Assembly (NCBI GenBank): GCA_000493945.1
Contig: AWNW01000027.1
Coordinates: forward strand, 9,686 to 42,237
Length of the DNA stretch: 32,552 nucleotides
Source: Candidatus Hydrogenedens terephthalaticus JGI OTU-1
GTDB lineage: Bacteria; Hydrogenedentota; Hydrogenedentia; Hydrogenedentales; Hydrogenedentaceae
Reading direction: 5' to 3'
Position 1 is the stretch's first letter. The number at the start of each line of letters is the position of its first letter. Below the pieces are notes generated by a model. That model had not been told where the DNA came from, ran no database searches, and saw only the letters and a program-made list of their open reading frames with translations. Position numbers and translations under genes: made by a program. Below, piece after piece: positions 1 through 8,591 of the stretch.

Positions 1-102
1 GACCATTTTAAGGTAGGCATCGTTTTTACACGCATAGATGAAAAGGACCAGGAAAAAATACGCGAATTTGTCGAACAGACCCTCTCTAAAAAAGATGATT
101 AG
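1..102 (+). CDS. C-terminal fragment of a probable PilZ-domain protein
   Basis: The window opens inside a reading frame whose last 33 residues end at a TAG. The tail contains VGIVFTRIDEKDQEKIREFV, which resembles the usual end of PilZ domains: a beta strand ending in 'FT', then 'ξ.EEDQ.+I..FV' as the closing helix. PilZ domains bind cyclic di-GMP, but the RxxxR and D/NxSxxG binding motifs would lie upstream of the window and cannot be checked. The NAD kinase gene starts 16 bases downstream on the same strand, so the two may be co-transcribed. The family call rests on a short tail and is tentative. Confidence 0.45.
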   Translation, partial: DHFKVGIVFTRIDEKDQEKIREFVEQTLSKKDD

Positions 103-118
103 ATAAAGTATTTTATAT

Positions 119-934
119 ATGATTAACGAAGTGGGTGCTATAAAAGAAAAACGCGGGAGAAAACAAAACAAAAGAAAAATACCTGATAGCCCTGAAAAAA
201 GAATCCTTCTGTTTGGAAAAGATGTTAAAGAAATTCTTCCCATCTTTAAGAAATTTCCCCAATTAAAGATAGTTCAAGAAAACCCGGATTTTATTCTAAG
301 TTATGGAGGAGACGGCACTCTCCTTTCGGCGGAATATCTATATCCGCATATCCCTAAAATTCCTGTATTAAAAAGTTTGCGAGGCCATCGGTGCATTCGC
401 CATTCGCCAGAAGAGGTATTAAAAAGATTAACAGAGGATAAACTTGTCCCTTATCGTTATATGAAATTGATTTGCTCCGTTTATCCCGGGGGAACAACAA
501 ATCCATCGCATCAGTTTGAAGCACTGAACGAAGTAATGGTAGAGAAGGGTAAAATTAATACCGCTGTCCGATTTAAAATCTGGATTGACGGTATCTCTTA
601 CGAAGGAGAAGATAAAGACATCCTCGGCGATGGATTTATGATAAGCACCCCTTTTGGTAGCACTGCCTACTTTTCCAATGTTACACGGGGTATTTTCTGG
701 AATGGAATCGGTATTGCGTTTTTGGCAACTTCAGAAGCCGTAACACATATGATTTTATCGGAAGATACTTTGGTGGAAGTAAAAATAACAAGAGGACCCG
801 CTGTTCTCGCTCATGATAACGCACCGGAATCCATACCGTTAGAAGCAGGGGATATTCTTGTTGTGAAAAAGTCTCCGAAAGATGCCATTATCTATTCTTG
901 CGGTGTAGTTCATAAATTATCCGAGCCATTCTAA
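119..934 (+). CDS. nadK: NAD kinase (NAD+ to NADP+)
   Basis: Predicted cytoplasmic ATP-dependent NAD kinase of 271 residues, close to the usual bacterial length. The diagnostic GGDGT is at residues 63-67, the NE pair at 137-138 (ALNEVMVEKG), and the conserved core GDGFMISTPFGSTAY at about 170-184. The glycine/proline-rich segment that normally follows (GGPIV type) is replaced by TRGIFWNGIGIAF, so this is a divergent member. The N-terminus carries a basic stretch (KEKRGRKQNKRK) with no family counterpart. The ATG at 119 has only a weak upstream ribosome site, so a later start is possible. It follows the PilZ-like frame by 16 bases. Family assignment is firm; the exact phosphate donor is not visible. 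Confidence 0.86.
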   Translation: MINEVGAIKEKRGRKQNKRKIPDSPEKRILLFGKDVKEILPIFKKFPQLKIVQENPDFILSYGGDGTLLSAEYLYPHIPKIPVLKSLRGHRCIRHSPEEVLKRLTEDKLVPYRYMKLICSVYPGGTTNPSHQFEALNEVMVEKGKINTAVRFKIWIDGISYEGEDKDILGDGFMISTPFGSTAYFSNVTRGIFWNGIGIAFLATSEAVTHMILSEDTLVEVKITRGPAVLAHDNAPESIPLEAGDILVVKKSPKDAIIYSCGVVHKLSEPF

Positions 935-1185
935 TTCATAAAGTCTCACCTGTTTGCTTTTTTATAAAAAATTAGGTATAAAAACTATCTTTTTTAAAAC
1001 TCATACTCGACTTCCAATATTCGTAAGTATTTGATATATATTGTGATTATAAAGATTTCATTATTTTAATAATGTAAAATACAAAATATATATTGCAAAA
1101 ATAAGGCATATATAATATAATAATATTGATATATTATTGTTATTTATATATATATTAAGTTAATAATTATGATAAGGTAAAGATT

Positions 1186-1665
1186 ATGTTGTACCATAAA
1201 GAAACAAGCGAAACATATCATGTGATGTGTTCTTGTGGGCAAATATATCCTATTGTCAAGCCGGACCTGATTGAACAGTTAACCTGTGGTGTGTGTGGAA
1301 AGATTATTAAAATCAATCCCGAAAATTTGCTTGAACCTAATGAGAGCAATACTGCTATCTATCGAAAATTGAAAAGCCACCCTCCTATGGAACGAATTGT
1401 AGAAGGAGTTCGTCTCATTAAAGAGGGGAAATTTGAACTGGCTCTTCCTTTATTCCAATCGGTAGTAAATGAAAACAAGTCCGTACGCGAAGCCTTTTAT
1501 GGATTGGGCTATTGCTATTACCGACAAAAGAATTATTTAGATAGTCTTATATTCCTTGGGGTTGCAGTATATTTAGGACATCCTCATGCCCGAGCCTTGT
1601 ATGAAAAAGTAAAACAAATATTAAAAATTGATCTGAGCAATATACCTACGAAATCGGAAGAATAA
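1186..1665 (+). CDS. Zinc-ribbon plus TPR protein of unknown function
   Basis: A 159-residue protein in two parts. Residues 1-45 hold a C-x-C and C-x2-C pair (C15, C17, C34, C37) that would form a small zinc ribbon. Residues 72-145 form helix pairs of tetratricopeptide type, with 'GKFELALPLFQSVV' followed by 'AFYGLGYCYYRQKNYLDSLIFLGVAVYLG', which is the usual small-large-small TPR pattern. There is no signal peptide or membrane segment, so it is probably cytoplasmic. TPR modules bind other proteins, but no partner is suggested by the context. It stands alone between very AT-rich spacers (935-1185 and 1666-1889), so it probably has its own promoter. Function unknown. Confidence 0.72.
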   Translation: MLYHKETSETYHVMCSCGQIYPIVKPDLIEQLTCGVCGKIIKINPENLLEPNESNTAIYRKLKSHPPMERIVEGVRLIKEGKFELALPLFQSVVNENKSVREAFYGLGYCYYRQKNYLDSLIFLGVAVYLGHPHARALYEKVKQILKIDLSNIPTKSEE

Positions 1666-1877
1666 TTTTACTTGTTGTTTTTAACATGACCTTCCAAGAG
1701 TGAGCTCCCTTTTAAAAATTATCTATTTGAAATGTACCTATTCTCTCTAATTAAACTATTACAATATTTGTAATATCTATTAATTACTATTTATACGATA
1801 GACGATATTTTAAACATGTTAATTAAAACAATAATAGATTAGTAACATTAAAATTATTGAAATATAAAAACAAACAG

Positions 1878-1883
1878 AAGGAG
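1878..1883 (+). promoter_or_regulatory. Ribosome binding site fixing the enoyl-CoA hydratase start
   Basis: AAGGAG lies 6 bases before the ATG at 1890. It falls inside the longer frame that opens at 1857, so the upstream ATG is unlikely to be used. Confidence 0.75.
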
Positions 1884-1889
1884 ATTATT

Positions 1890-2672
1890 ATGAGTTATCA
1901 GTATCTACTTACAGAGAAAGTAAATGCGAGTTTCTGGATTACCCTGAACCGACCGAAAGCAAATGCTCTGTCTCGGGAACTACTGGTAGAAATTTACAAC
2001 GCTATCGAAGAAGCCGAGAAAGATACGGATGTAAGGGCTGTTGTTATCACGGGAGGCGAAGGTAAATTTTTTGCGGCAGGTGCAGATATTCCGACCATAG
2101 CAGAGGACTTGGACGACCCAATGGGAGAAGGGAAGATGCTTGCGCAAGGAATAAAAACGATGAACCGTATCGAAGCATGCACGAAACCGGTAATTGCTGC
2201 GATTAACGGTTTCGCTTTAGGCGGTGGATGTGAATTAGCACTTGCCTGTCATATTCGAATTGCTTCGGCAGGTGCGACATTAGGTCAACCCGAGATTAAT
2301 TTGGGCATTATTCCCGGATGGGGTGGGACATTTCGTCTTCCCCGTGTTATTGGAGAAGGCAGGGCTATGGATTTGATATTAACGGGTAGAAGCATATCCG
2401 CAGAAGAGGCATTACAATATGGCTTAGTCAGCAAGATTGTTCCTAATGAAGAGTTGAAAAAGACAGCACAGGAATTAGCCGACCTACTCGCGAGCAAACC
2501 ACCTGTGGCACTTCGTGAACTCATTTTATTACAGCAAAAACGAATAGCAGAACCGGCTCATGCTGCAGATTACGAAAAATCCGCCTTTGAACAATGCGCC
2601 AAATCAGCAGATGCTCGTGAAGGAGTAGAAGCATTCTTAAACAAACGAACACCCCAGTTCAAGGGTATGTAA
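1890..2672 (+). CDS. Enoyl-CoA hydratase/isomerase family protein (crotonase)
   Basis: A 260-residue crotonase, the standard length, predicted to hydrate 2-enoyl-CoA in fatty-acid or related acyl-CoA metabolism. The first oxyanion-hole segment FFAAGADI is at about 60-67. The second, with catalytic Glu115, lies in ALGGGCELALA, and the second catalytic glutamate is E135 in GQPEINLGIIPGWGGT. The 20-residue spacing matches the E144/E164 pair of rat enoyl-CoA hydratase, so true hydratase activity is expected. The start at 1890 is chosen because of its AAGGAG site; the frame is open 11 codons further up but those codons look like untranslated leader. No other beta-oxidation gene is adjacent, so the substrate cannot be told. 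Confidence 0.92.
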   Translation: MSYQYLLTEKVNASFWITLNRPKANALSRELLVEIYNAIEEAEKDTDVRAVVITGGEGKFFAAGADIPTIAEDLDDPMGEGKMLAQGIKTMNRIEACTKPVIAAINGFALGGGCELALACHIRIASAGATLGQPEINLGIIPGWGGTFRLPRVIGEGRAMDLILTGRSISAEEALQYGLVSKIVPNEELKKTAQELADLLASKPPVALRELILLQQKRIAEPAHAADYEKSAFEQCAKSADAREGVEAFLNKRTPQFKGM

Positions 2673-3094
2673 ACATTATTTGAAGAACTATAGGACATAG
2701 GTAAAAGATTTATATTTCCTTTCCCCTTTAACAGATGTATCTTATTATGTAGAAGGATAGGAATTAAAAATATGTCCTATGCCACATAAGCACGAATGAG
2801 GAACGAATTTTCTCTTTTCGTCGTTATTTACAGCAATTCGTGCTATTCGTAGCAACCCATTACTATTCAATCATTATACAATCAATACTTGACCACCTCA
2901 TTATTGCAAAAAAATATAAAATTTTCACGAAGAATTGCCTCCCTATTTTCACACCCCCGATTCATTACTTTCATTACCTATTCATTACTTGAAGAACTAT
3001 AGGACATGGGTAACACTTGTCTTGGTATATCGTATGCGAAATTTATAACATCCTACGGAAGTGCTACATATAAACCGATACATAGAGCCTAAGA

Positions 3095-3114
3095 GGGCGA
3101 TTAGCCAATCGCCC
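3095..3114. repeat. Palindromic dispersed repeat (GGGCGATT family)
   Basis: GGGCGATTAGCCAATCGCCC forms an 8-bp perfect stem with a 4-base loop, flanked by 'aaga' and 'cctac'. Near-identical copies with the same flanks lie at 14256-14274 and, in the opposite orientation, 28476-28495. Confidence 0.8.
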
Positions 3115-3254
3115 CTACATGTTACCTATGTCCCATAGGTAATCACATTACTTATTCATTACCTTCATTACCCAATATAACCGTAAAAATCCTTTCCTTT
3201 TCCTATATTTCCCACACATCTGAAAAAACTCTTTTCCCCGCACTTGGGTTCAAT

Positions 3255-3296
3255 TGTCCCCTTTATGTCCCCTTTATGACCCCTTTGTCCCCTTTG
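3255..3296. repeat. Short tandem array, about 11-base unit
   Basis: About four copies of a unit like TGTCCCCTTTA are visible, the later ones slightly shortened. Confidence 0.7.
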
Positions 3297-3372
3297 ACAT
3301 CAATGGATTGATAAATCATTAAAACATAGAAAATTCCCTTAACTCTCTAACCCCACACTCCCGAAAAAACTC

Positions 3373-4911
3373 TTATTCATAATCGAATCCCAACTCCGTC
3401 AGCACCTTTTTTAATTTTGCTTCCGCCTCTTTTCGCTCTTCTTCCGCCTCTAAAAGTTCTACCATTGCCTCATCTACCGGTATCGTCTCATCACCGCCGT
3501 TTAACGCTACATACCTTGACGGGCTCAGGTTGTAATCGTTCCTCCTCACCTCATCTGTGGTAATGATCTTGCTTATACTTTCCTCTTCCTTCCACTCTAA
3601 GTATATGCGGGCTACTCTTGCTATACTCTCATCGGGCAGGTAGTTTTTAGGTCTCCCTTTTTCGTGAAGTTGGGAAGTATTTATCAAAAGCATCTTATTC
3701 TTTCGTTCTTCGGGTTTGTTTTTGTTAATGAGCAGGATAATACCGGGTGCTGTGGTGTTGTAAAAGAGGTTTTCAGGGAGGAGAATGACGGTTTCTACTA
3801 AATCCTGCTCTACAAATTCTTTCCTTATATCCCTTTCTCTGTCCCTGCCTGTGTTACCACTTCCCCTCGAGACGGCTCCTGTATCCAGAACTACAGCCAT
3901 TTTCCCGTTATCTTTAAGCGATGCGTGCATGTGCTGTATCCATGCCCAATCGGCACTGTTCGAGGGAGGATAGCCAAATATGAAGCGGTTGTATGGGTCA
4001 TTTTCATATACACTTTGAGGGAATTTTTGATTCCACATAGGATTCGCCACTACGAAGTCGAACTTTTTCAGAGAGCCATCTGAATTTAAGAATTTAGGAG
4101 TTTTCATTGTGTCCCCGAGAACGATTTCCGCATCCATACTGTGTATGAACACATTCATCTTTGCCATAGCGTAGGTGGCATGCAGGATTTCCTGACCATA
4201 AAATTTAAGGGGCTTTGTTTTTGGGTTATCTCCATACTTTTCTTTGAACCTGAGGTAAGTTTTTATGAGAAGTCCACCGGAACCGGCACAAGGGTCATAA
4301 ACTTCTATCCCTGGCAGTGGGTCTAATATGTGAGCCATGAGAATGGCTACCTCTTTAGGGGTGTAGAATTCACCGGCACTTTGCCCGCTGCCTTCCGCAA
4401 ACTTACGCAGAAGATACTCATACGCTCTGCCAAGGATATCCGGTTCGACATCATCCAGCCCGAGCCGACATCTTCCCAATACATCTATTAAGGCTTTCAA
4501 ACTATCATCACTTATCACCCGTTCCCCGGCGGTCGTTGCGTTAAAATCAACAATGTCTATTACCCCTTGTAATTTTGGGTTTTCTCTTGCAACCGTTCTG
4601 ACAGCATCCGTTAAATACTGCCCTATGCGGGTGGTCTGTTTTTTTATGTTTTCCCACCTTGCCGTTTCAGGAAGGTAGAAGCGAACGAGTTTGTGGTCCT
4701 GTCCTACTAATTTTTCTGCAATTTCTCTACTGCGATACTGTTCGGAGAGTTTAAGAATTTCGTCTTCAAACACATCGGAAAGCCTTTTGAGAAAGATTAA
4801 CGGTAGGATGTAATCTTTATATTTGGGGGCATCTACTTCTCCCCTTATTTTGCATGCTGCTTCCCAGAGCCAGTTTTCAAGGGTTTTAATGTCAAGTTTT
4901 TGAGCGGGCAT
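3373..4911 (-). CDS. hsdM: Type I restriction-modification DNA adenine methyltransferase subunit (HsdM), solitary
   Basis: A 512-residue N6-adenine methyltransferase subunit. The N-terminal helical HsdM_N domain is at residues 8-150 (LENWLWEAACKIRG..LPLIFLKRLSDVFEDE). The methylase domain follows: EFYTPKEVA at 181-189, S-adenosylmethionine motif I DPCAGSGG at 206-213, and catalytic motif IV NPMW at 290-293, a variant of the commoner NPPF/Y. The C-terminus is a charged coiled coil (about 480-505) that normally packs against HsdS. A GGAGG lies upstream of the ATG. No hsdS or hsdR lies on either side: the next genes are a crotonase and an MBL-fold hydrolase. Without HsdS the subunit should lack target recognition, so HsdS must be encoded elsewhere or the gene is an orphan. 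Confidence 0.95.
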   Translation of the reverse strand: MPAQKLDIKTLENWLWEAACKIRGEVDAPKYKDYILPLIFLKRLSDVFEDEILKLSEQYRSREIAEKLVGQDHKLVRFYLPETARWENIKKQTTRIGQYLTDAVRTVARENPKLQGVIDIVDFNATTAGERVISDDSLKALIDVLGRCRLGLDDVEPDILGRAYEYLLRKFAEGSGQSAGEFYTPKEVAILMAHILDPLPGIEVYDPCAGSGGLLIKTYLRFKEKYGDNPKTKPLKFYGQEILHATYAMAKMNVFIHSMDAEIVLGDTMKTPKFLNSDGSLKKFDFVVANPMWNQKFPQSVYENDPYNRFIFGYPPSNSADWAWIQHMHASLKDNGKMAVVLDTGAVSRGSGNTGRDRERDIRKEFVEQDLVETVILLPENLFYNTTAPGIILLINKNKPEERKNKMLLINTSQLHEKGRPKNYLPDESIARVARIYLEWKEEESISKIITTDEVRRNDYNLSPSRYVALNGGDETIPVDEAMVELLEAEEERKEAEAKLKKVLTELGFDYE

Positions 4912-5192
4912 TCCTTTGGACCTCCAGTGTTTTATTTTATAACACAGCTATTAATATGATTACTCATTTCTATTTTACTTAATACGATATGAACCCTATT
5001 ATACTTTTCTCTGTCATTATATCTAAATTCAAGTTTCCCAAGTAGCGAAAAAATTTTTCTATTCCTCTATCTTGTTTTTAATACTTTTCCGATTTAATTT
5101 TATACTAATAGCAATACTTGAAGTAATTCCCCAATTCTTTTTTGTTTAACATTGTGCAGGTAAAATGCGTGTATTCCTGCTATTCGTTCCGT

Positions 5193-5762
5193 TTAGCCGC
5201 TGTTATTATTTTGTAAAAAGGGGTTGAATTTCTTTTCTATGCCCACAGAGGAGGCGGGTCCGTGTCCTGTTAATATGAGGGTATCTTCGGGCAGTATTAG
5301 TATTTTCTTCTGGATGGCTTCTATTTGTTGTTTTGCTTCCTGTGGACTTACAGTTCCACCCACAGAACCAGCGAAGAGTGCATCCCCCGTAAACACGACA
5401 TTGCCGATATATAATCCGACACTTTCCGCTGTATGTCCCGGCAGGGATAATATTGTTCCTTCCCATTGCCCGACAGTTAGTTTGTTATACTTTTCATTTT
5501 CAGGGTCATTAAAGAACTCTTTCTGCGGGTATCGTTTTATATTCGGATAGATTTTATACAGTTCGCTGAGACCGGAGGTATGGTCGTAATGTTCGTGCGT
5601 TATGAACACGCCAACAAGTTTTGCCTTATATTCATCAAGGACTTTCTGCATACCTTCTGTCCATGTCGGCACATCTATTAGCAACCCTTCTTTATTTTCC
5701 GCATCAATTATCAAATAGGCGTTGGCTTCATTGACCGATGTGCAAAAGTGGTAAACTATCAT
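5193..5762 (-). CDS. Metallo-beta-lactamase-fold hydrolase (glyoxalase II-like)
   Basis: A 189-residue single-domain MBL-fold protein. It has the dinuclear metal motif THEHYDH (H56, H58, D60, H61), then H110 in LPGHTAESVG, the bridging D127 in FTGDALFAGSVG, and H167 in LTGHGPAS, so all metal ligands are present. The closing 'GIEKKFNPFL' is typical of the hydroxyacylglutathione-hydrolase-like group, but it lacks the C-terminal helical domain of true glyoxalase II, so a thioester or other ester hydrolase role is all that can be said. Its ATG overlaps the stop of the pentapeptide gene by 4 bases (ATGA), which indicates translational coupling. It has no signal peptide. Confidence 0.93.
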   Translation of the reverse strand: MIVYHFCTSVNEANAYLIIDAENKEGLLIDVPTWTEGMQKVLDEYKAKLVGVFITHEHYDHTSGLSELYKIYPNIKRYPQKEFFNDPENEKYNKLTVGQWEGTILSLPGHTAESVGLYIGNVVFTGDALFAGSVGGTVSPQEAKQQIEAIQKKILILPEDTLILTGHGPASSVGIEKKFNPFLQNNNSG

Positions 5763-6259
5763 TGGATAATTCCCTCCATCTTGGTTCGGTCAATTACAGG
5801 ATTTCCGCGTGCATTGGTCAGCCGCGCACCTGATAAATCGGCACAACGCAGGATAGTCCGTTCTAAATTAGCATTGCTTAAATCTGCTTTTTTCAAACTT
5901 GCACAGGTAAGCCGTGCATAATACAGGTCTGCGTTTCTTAAATGGGCACCATTCAGATTGGCACCGATTAGATTTGCTCGTTTTAAGTTAGCCTTTTCTA
6001 ATTTACAATCTTGAAAATTGCATGAACTCAGCACGGCAAACTCAAAGCATGCATTAGTAAGGTCTGCACCTGAAAAATCTATCCCTTCGAGCCAGACACC
6101 CATCAGATTTACATATTGCAGACAAGCCCCTTGCAGGGAGCCACTACGGATTTGCTGTTGCAATTCCATGCTAATGGATGATGGCATTTGCAAAACCCTG
6201 CCCTGTTTCGTGTCGGGCGACGATTCAAACTCGTATTTAACTACTGCTATTACGCTCAT
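5759..6259 (-). CDS. Pentapeptide-repeat protein
   Basis: A 166-residue protein whose residues about 40-155 are successive A(D/N)LxX pentapeptides (for example GADLTNACFEF, KANLKRANLIGANLNGAHL, KADLSNANL, CADLSGARL). This predicts a right-handed quadrilateral beta helix of about 20 repeats. The first 38 residues are a non-repeat cap. There is no signal peptide. Some pentapeptide proteins mimic DNA and protect gyrase (Qnr/MfpA), but that role cannot be read from the sequence. It lies 40 bases downstream of the GH2 gene and overlaps the MBL-fold gene by 4 bases, so these two at least form an operon. Confidence 0.92.
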   Translation of the reverse strand: MSVIAVVKYEFESSPDTKQGRVLQMPSSISMELQQQIRSGSLQGACLQYVNLMGVWLEGIDFSGADLTNACFEFAVLSSCNFQDCKLEKANLKRANLIGANLNGAHLRNADLYYARLTCASLKKADLSNANLERTILRCADLSGARLTNARGNPVIDRTKMEGIIQ

Positions 6260-6299
6260 AACTTTTTACCGATAAATATTAACCTTATAAATGAGTTTC

Positions 6300-8078
6300 T
6301 TATTTCATATTCTTTTCGTAGGCAGATTCCGCAGAGAAAATGGCTTTAATGCGGTCAAGGTCAAATTTCGGTTTACGGTCATAGGTATAAATACCGTTTT
6401 GTTCCTGTTCGATGTTCGTCAATTGTGTATAACAGAATCCAAAAATATACGGATTATCCAAAATCGCTTTGGTCAATCCCTCTAACCGTTCATAAAATTC
6501 TTCCAGGGTTTTCGGATTGTTTCCATAACCCCAACCGCCACTTTCCACATTCCATCCAATTCCGCCATATTCGCTGATGAAGAACGGGACGGGACGGTTA
6601 TCCGCGTAAGGGACATTCGGCTTCGGCGGATTTTCTCCGACCTTATCCCATTTTGCCCGAAACTTGACCGGGTCCTGCTCATAATCATGGGCATCTAATA
6701 AAAGAGGGTATGCATAGCCATGTGTCCAGCCACTGGCTTCCAGAACAGGACGGGTCGTGTCAATAGCCCGTGTCAGTTCGAACACTACCCGTTGTAGAGG
6801 GACGGCTTCCCTTGGCGTTTCATTAAACGGACACCAGCCGATAATCGCAGGATGGTTAAAATCCCGTTCTACAATCTCCCGCCATTCATGGATATAATAC
6901 AACTGCCCTGCTGGATTTTTATGGTCAAAGCCCCAATCCGGAAATTCGCCCCAAACAATATAGCCTAATTTATCCGCCCAGTATAAGAAACGCGGTTCAA
7001 ATACCTTCTGATGAAGTCTTGCCCCATTAAATCCGGCGTTCATGGAACGCTCAATATCAGCACGCAATTCATCATCACTCGGTGCCGTCCAGATACCTGT
7101 CGGATAAAATCCCTGGTCCAACACCGTCCGATGGAAAATGGGCTTGCCATTAATGAGGAATTTCCTCCCCTCTAATGTTATTTTCCGCATACCGAAATAG
7201 GACATTAAAGTATCTATTATGGTATCACCTTGCTTTAACGATAATTTGAGGTCATATAAATTGGGCTGTCCGGGCTCCCAGATTTGAAGCGAACTCAACG
7301 GAACAATTAAATCCGCACTGTCTCCGTTTACGGCTACGGAAGCAGAACCAACAATCGCACCGTTAAAAAGAGCCTCCGCTTGTAAAGTTAATCCTGCGGG
7401 TAAATCACCCCGACATATTGCATGTAATTTTATCTGTCTGTTATCCACATCCGTATATACACGGAAGCGTTCAATGTAAGTTTTTCCAACACTTTCTAAC
7501 CAGACCGTCTGCCAGATACCGGTGGTTCGGGTATAAACACAGCCATGACTTTCCGGTTTCGTTGACTGCTTCCCAGCGGCTTGTATACCTGTGCGGACAT
7601 CATCATACGCATGGATAACAATTGTATTTTCACCCTCTTTTATGAAGGCAGTTATATCGCAGTTAATCGGGGCGCTTCCGCCAAAATGCTCACCACAAAG
7701 ATTTCCATTTACCCATACCTGAGTTTTCCAATCGCAGGCGCCAATATGAAGTAATATGCGATTTTCTTTCCATTCCAACGGCACAAGGAAAGAACGACGA
7801 TACCATACATTGCGGACAAAATGCTTGCGGTTAAGTCCCGACAATTCACTTTCACGACAGAACGGGACAAGGATACGGTCTGGATATTTTGCACCTGCAT
7901 CTAAAAAGGTCGCATTATCATCATCCGTTTCCACAAACTCCCAATAACCATTCAGGTTTATCCATGTATTTCTTTGCATATCCGGTCGGGGATGCTCCGA
8001 ACGGGGTATTTCTTCTGCTCCCACAGATACGGCAAGAAGCAACACAGTTAAAGAAATCACGAGAAGGCATAATTTCAT
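6300..8078 (-). CDS. Secreted glycoside hydrolase family 2 enzyme (beta-galactosidase/glucuronidase-like)
   Basis: A 592-residue protein with a signal peptide at 1-21 (hydrophobic core LLVISLTVLLLAVSVGA). The GH2 sugar-binding jelly roll follows (about 35-200, with LNGYWEF and the usual RxxF..P.W), then an immunoglobulin-like domain (about 200-300) and a TIM barrel (about 305-590). The predicted acid/base is E420 in CPFNETP and the nucleophile E503 in FFISEYGG, so the enzyme should be a retaining exo-glycosidase. It is shorter than LacZ and lacks LacZ's C-terminal domains. The exact sugar is not visible. GAAAGGA precedes the ATG. A terminator at 8144-8176 separates it from the phage-like operon upstream, so it needs its own promoter in 8079-8143. 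Confidence 0.93.
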   Translation of the reverse strand: MKLCLLVISLTVLLLAVSVGAEEIPRSEHPRPDMQRNTWINLNGYWEFVETDDDNATFLDAGAKYPDRILVPFCRESELSGLNRKHFVRNVWYRRSFLVPLEWKENRILLHIGACDWKTQVWVNGNLCGEHFGGSAPINCDITAFIKEGENTIVIHAYDDVRTGIQAAGKQSTKPESHGCVYTRTTGIWQTVWLESVGKTYIERFRVYTDVDNRQIKLHAICRGDLPAGLTLQAEALFNGAIVGSASVAVNGDSADLIVPLSSLQIWEPGQPNLYDLKLSLKQGDTIIDTLMSYFGMRKITLEGRKFLINGKPIFHRTVLDQGFYPTGIWTAPSDDELRADIERSMNAGFNGARLHQKVFEPRFLYWADKLGYIVWGEFPDWGFDHKNPAGQLYYIHEWREIVERDFNHPAIIGWCPFNETPREAVPLQRVVFELTRAIDTTRPVLEASGWTHGYAYPLLLDAHDYEQDPVKFRAKWDKVGENPPKPNVPYADNRPVPFFISEYGGIGWNVESGGWGYGNNPKTLEEFYERLEGLTKAILDNPYIFGFCYTQLTNIEQEQNGIYTYDRKPKFDLDRIKAIFSAESAYEKNMK

Positions 8079-8143
8079 AATTTATTCCTTTCTTATTCTT
8101 CATGTTTATTTTTTTCAAAAGAACCTGAAAAGTATATTATCAT

Positions 8144-8176
8144 AAAAAAACGGGTTGCTTATACAACCCGTTTTTT
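8144..8176 (-). terminator. Strong intrinsic terminator of the phage-like operon
   Basis: ACGGGTTG and CAACCCGT form a stem with a short loop; it is flanked by A and T runs on both sides, so it ends in seven Ts when read on the minus strand. It lies 27 bases after the holin-like gene and ahead of the GH2 gene. Confidence 0.9.
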
Positions 8177-8202
8177 GTCTTTTTACTCGACTGTGCTGTC
8201 TA

Positions 8203-8580
8203 TTATCTGCTTCTCTGCAATTTCAATTTTTGCAATGCTCTGTGGATAAAATAAGGAAGCAACTCCTTCCGTATAATATTATTCAATTCTATATTTTGTC
8301 CTCGTGCCATTTCTATCGCCGTTTGCATTGCCAGATGAAACGCCTTCTTTCGTTCCTCCGGTGTTAATTTCCCGTCTTCGCGAGCCTTCTTTATTTCCCG
8401 CGTGTAGGTATCGTAAGTCTTCTGCACGGCACTTTCAATGATTGTTAACGCCAGACGATAACGGGAATTTTTTAATTGCTGATAGAGTTCATAAGCCCGC
8501 ATAATCGCCCAGACACTGCCGAAGACAGCAACCATCGAATAAAAAAGAAATTGGTCTAATATATGGATACTTGTAATCAT
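8203..8580 (-). CDS. Small membrane protein, holin-like
   Basis: A 125-residue protein with one N-terminal transmembrane segment (about 10-30, FLFYSMVAVFGSVWAIM). It is followed by a long charged amphipathic helical region (about 35-120) with KKAREDGKLTPEERKKAF. This layout resembles phage holins of the LLH type (one membrane helix, cytoplasmic helical tail), but no diagnostic motif exists, so the name rests partly on position: it is the last gene of the phage-like operon, 11 bases behind the M15 peptidase gene. AAGGAGG precedes the ATG. It would let the peptidase reach the cell wall if it is a holin. Confidence 0.55.
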   Translation of the reverse strand: MITSIHILDQFLFYSMVAVFGSVWAIMRAYELYQQLKNSRYRLALTIIESAVQKTYDTYTREIKKAREDGKLTPEERKKAFHLAMQTAIEMARGQNIELNNIIRKELLPYFIHRALQKLKLQRSR

Positions 8581-8591
8581 TTTCTTCCTCC

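Larger units (their letters stand above)
2673..3372. repeat. Non-coding spacer with dispersed repeats
   Basis: Seven hundred bases with no credible gene. An 18-base direct repeat, TGAAGAACTATAGGACAT, occurs exactly at 2681-2698 and 2990-3007; its second half recurs near 14405 and, inverted and degenerate, near 28785. A palindromic element lies at 3095-3114, and an 11-base tandem array at 3255-3296. The segment 2785-2860 has a loose inverted repeat around 'attcgtgctattcgt', which also appears near 28272. No hsdS or hsdR remnant was found behind hsdM. Confidence 0.7.

Noticed and set aside
935..1185. AT-rich spacer considered as an origin or RNA gene
   Set aside because: Only low-complexity AT runs are present, with no DnaA-box cluster, stem structure or tRNA-like fold that I can support.
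2673..3372. Possible hsdS remnant behind hsdM
   Set aside because: No frame of useful length or HsdS-like helix/target-recognition pattern was seen; the stretch is made of repeats.
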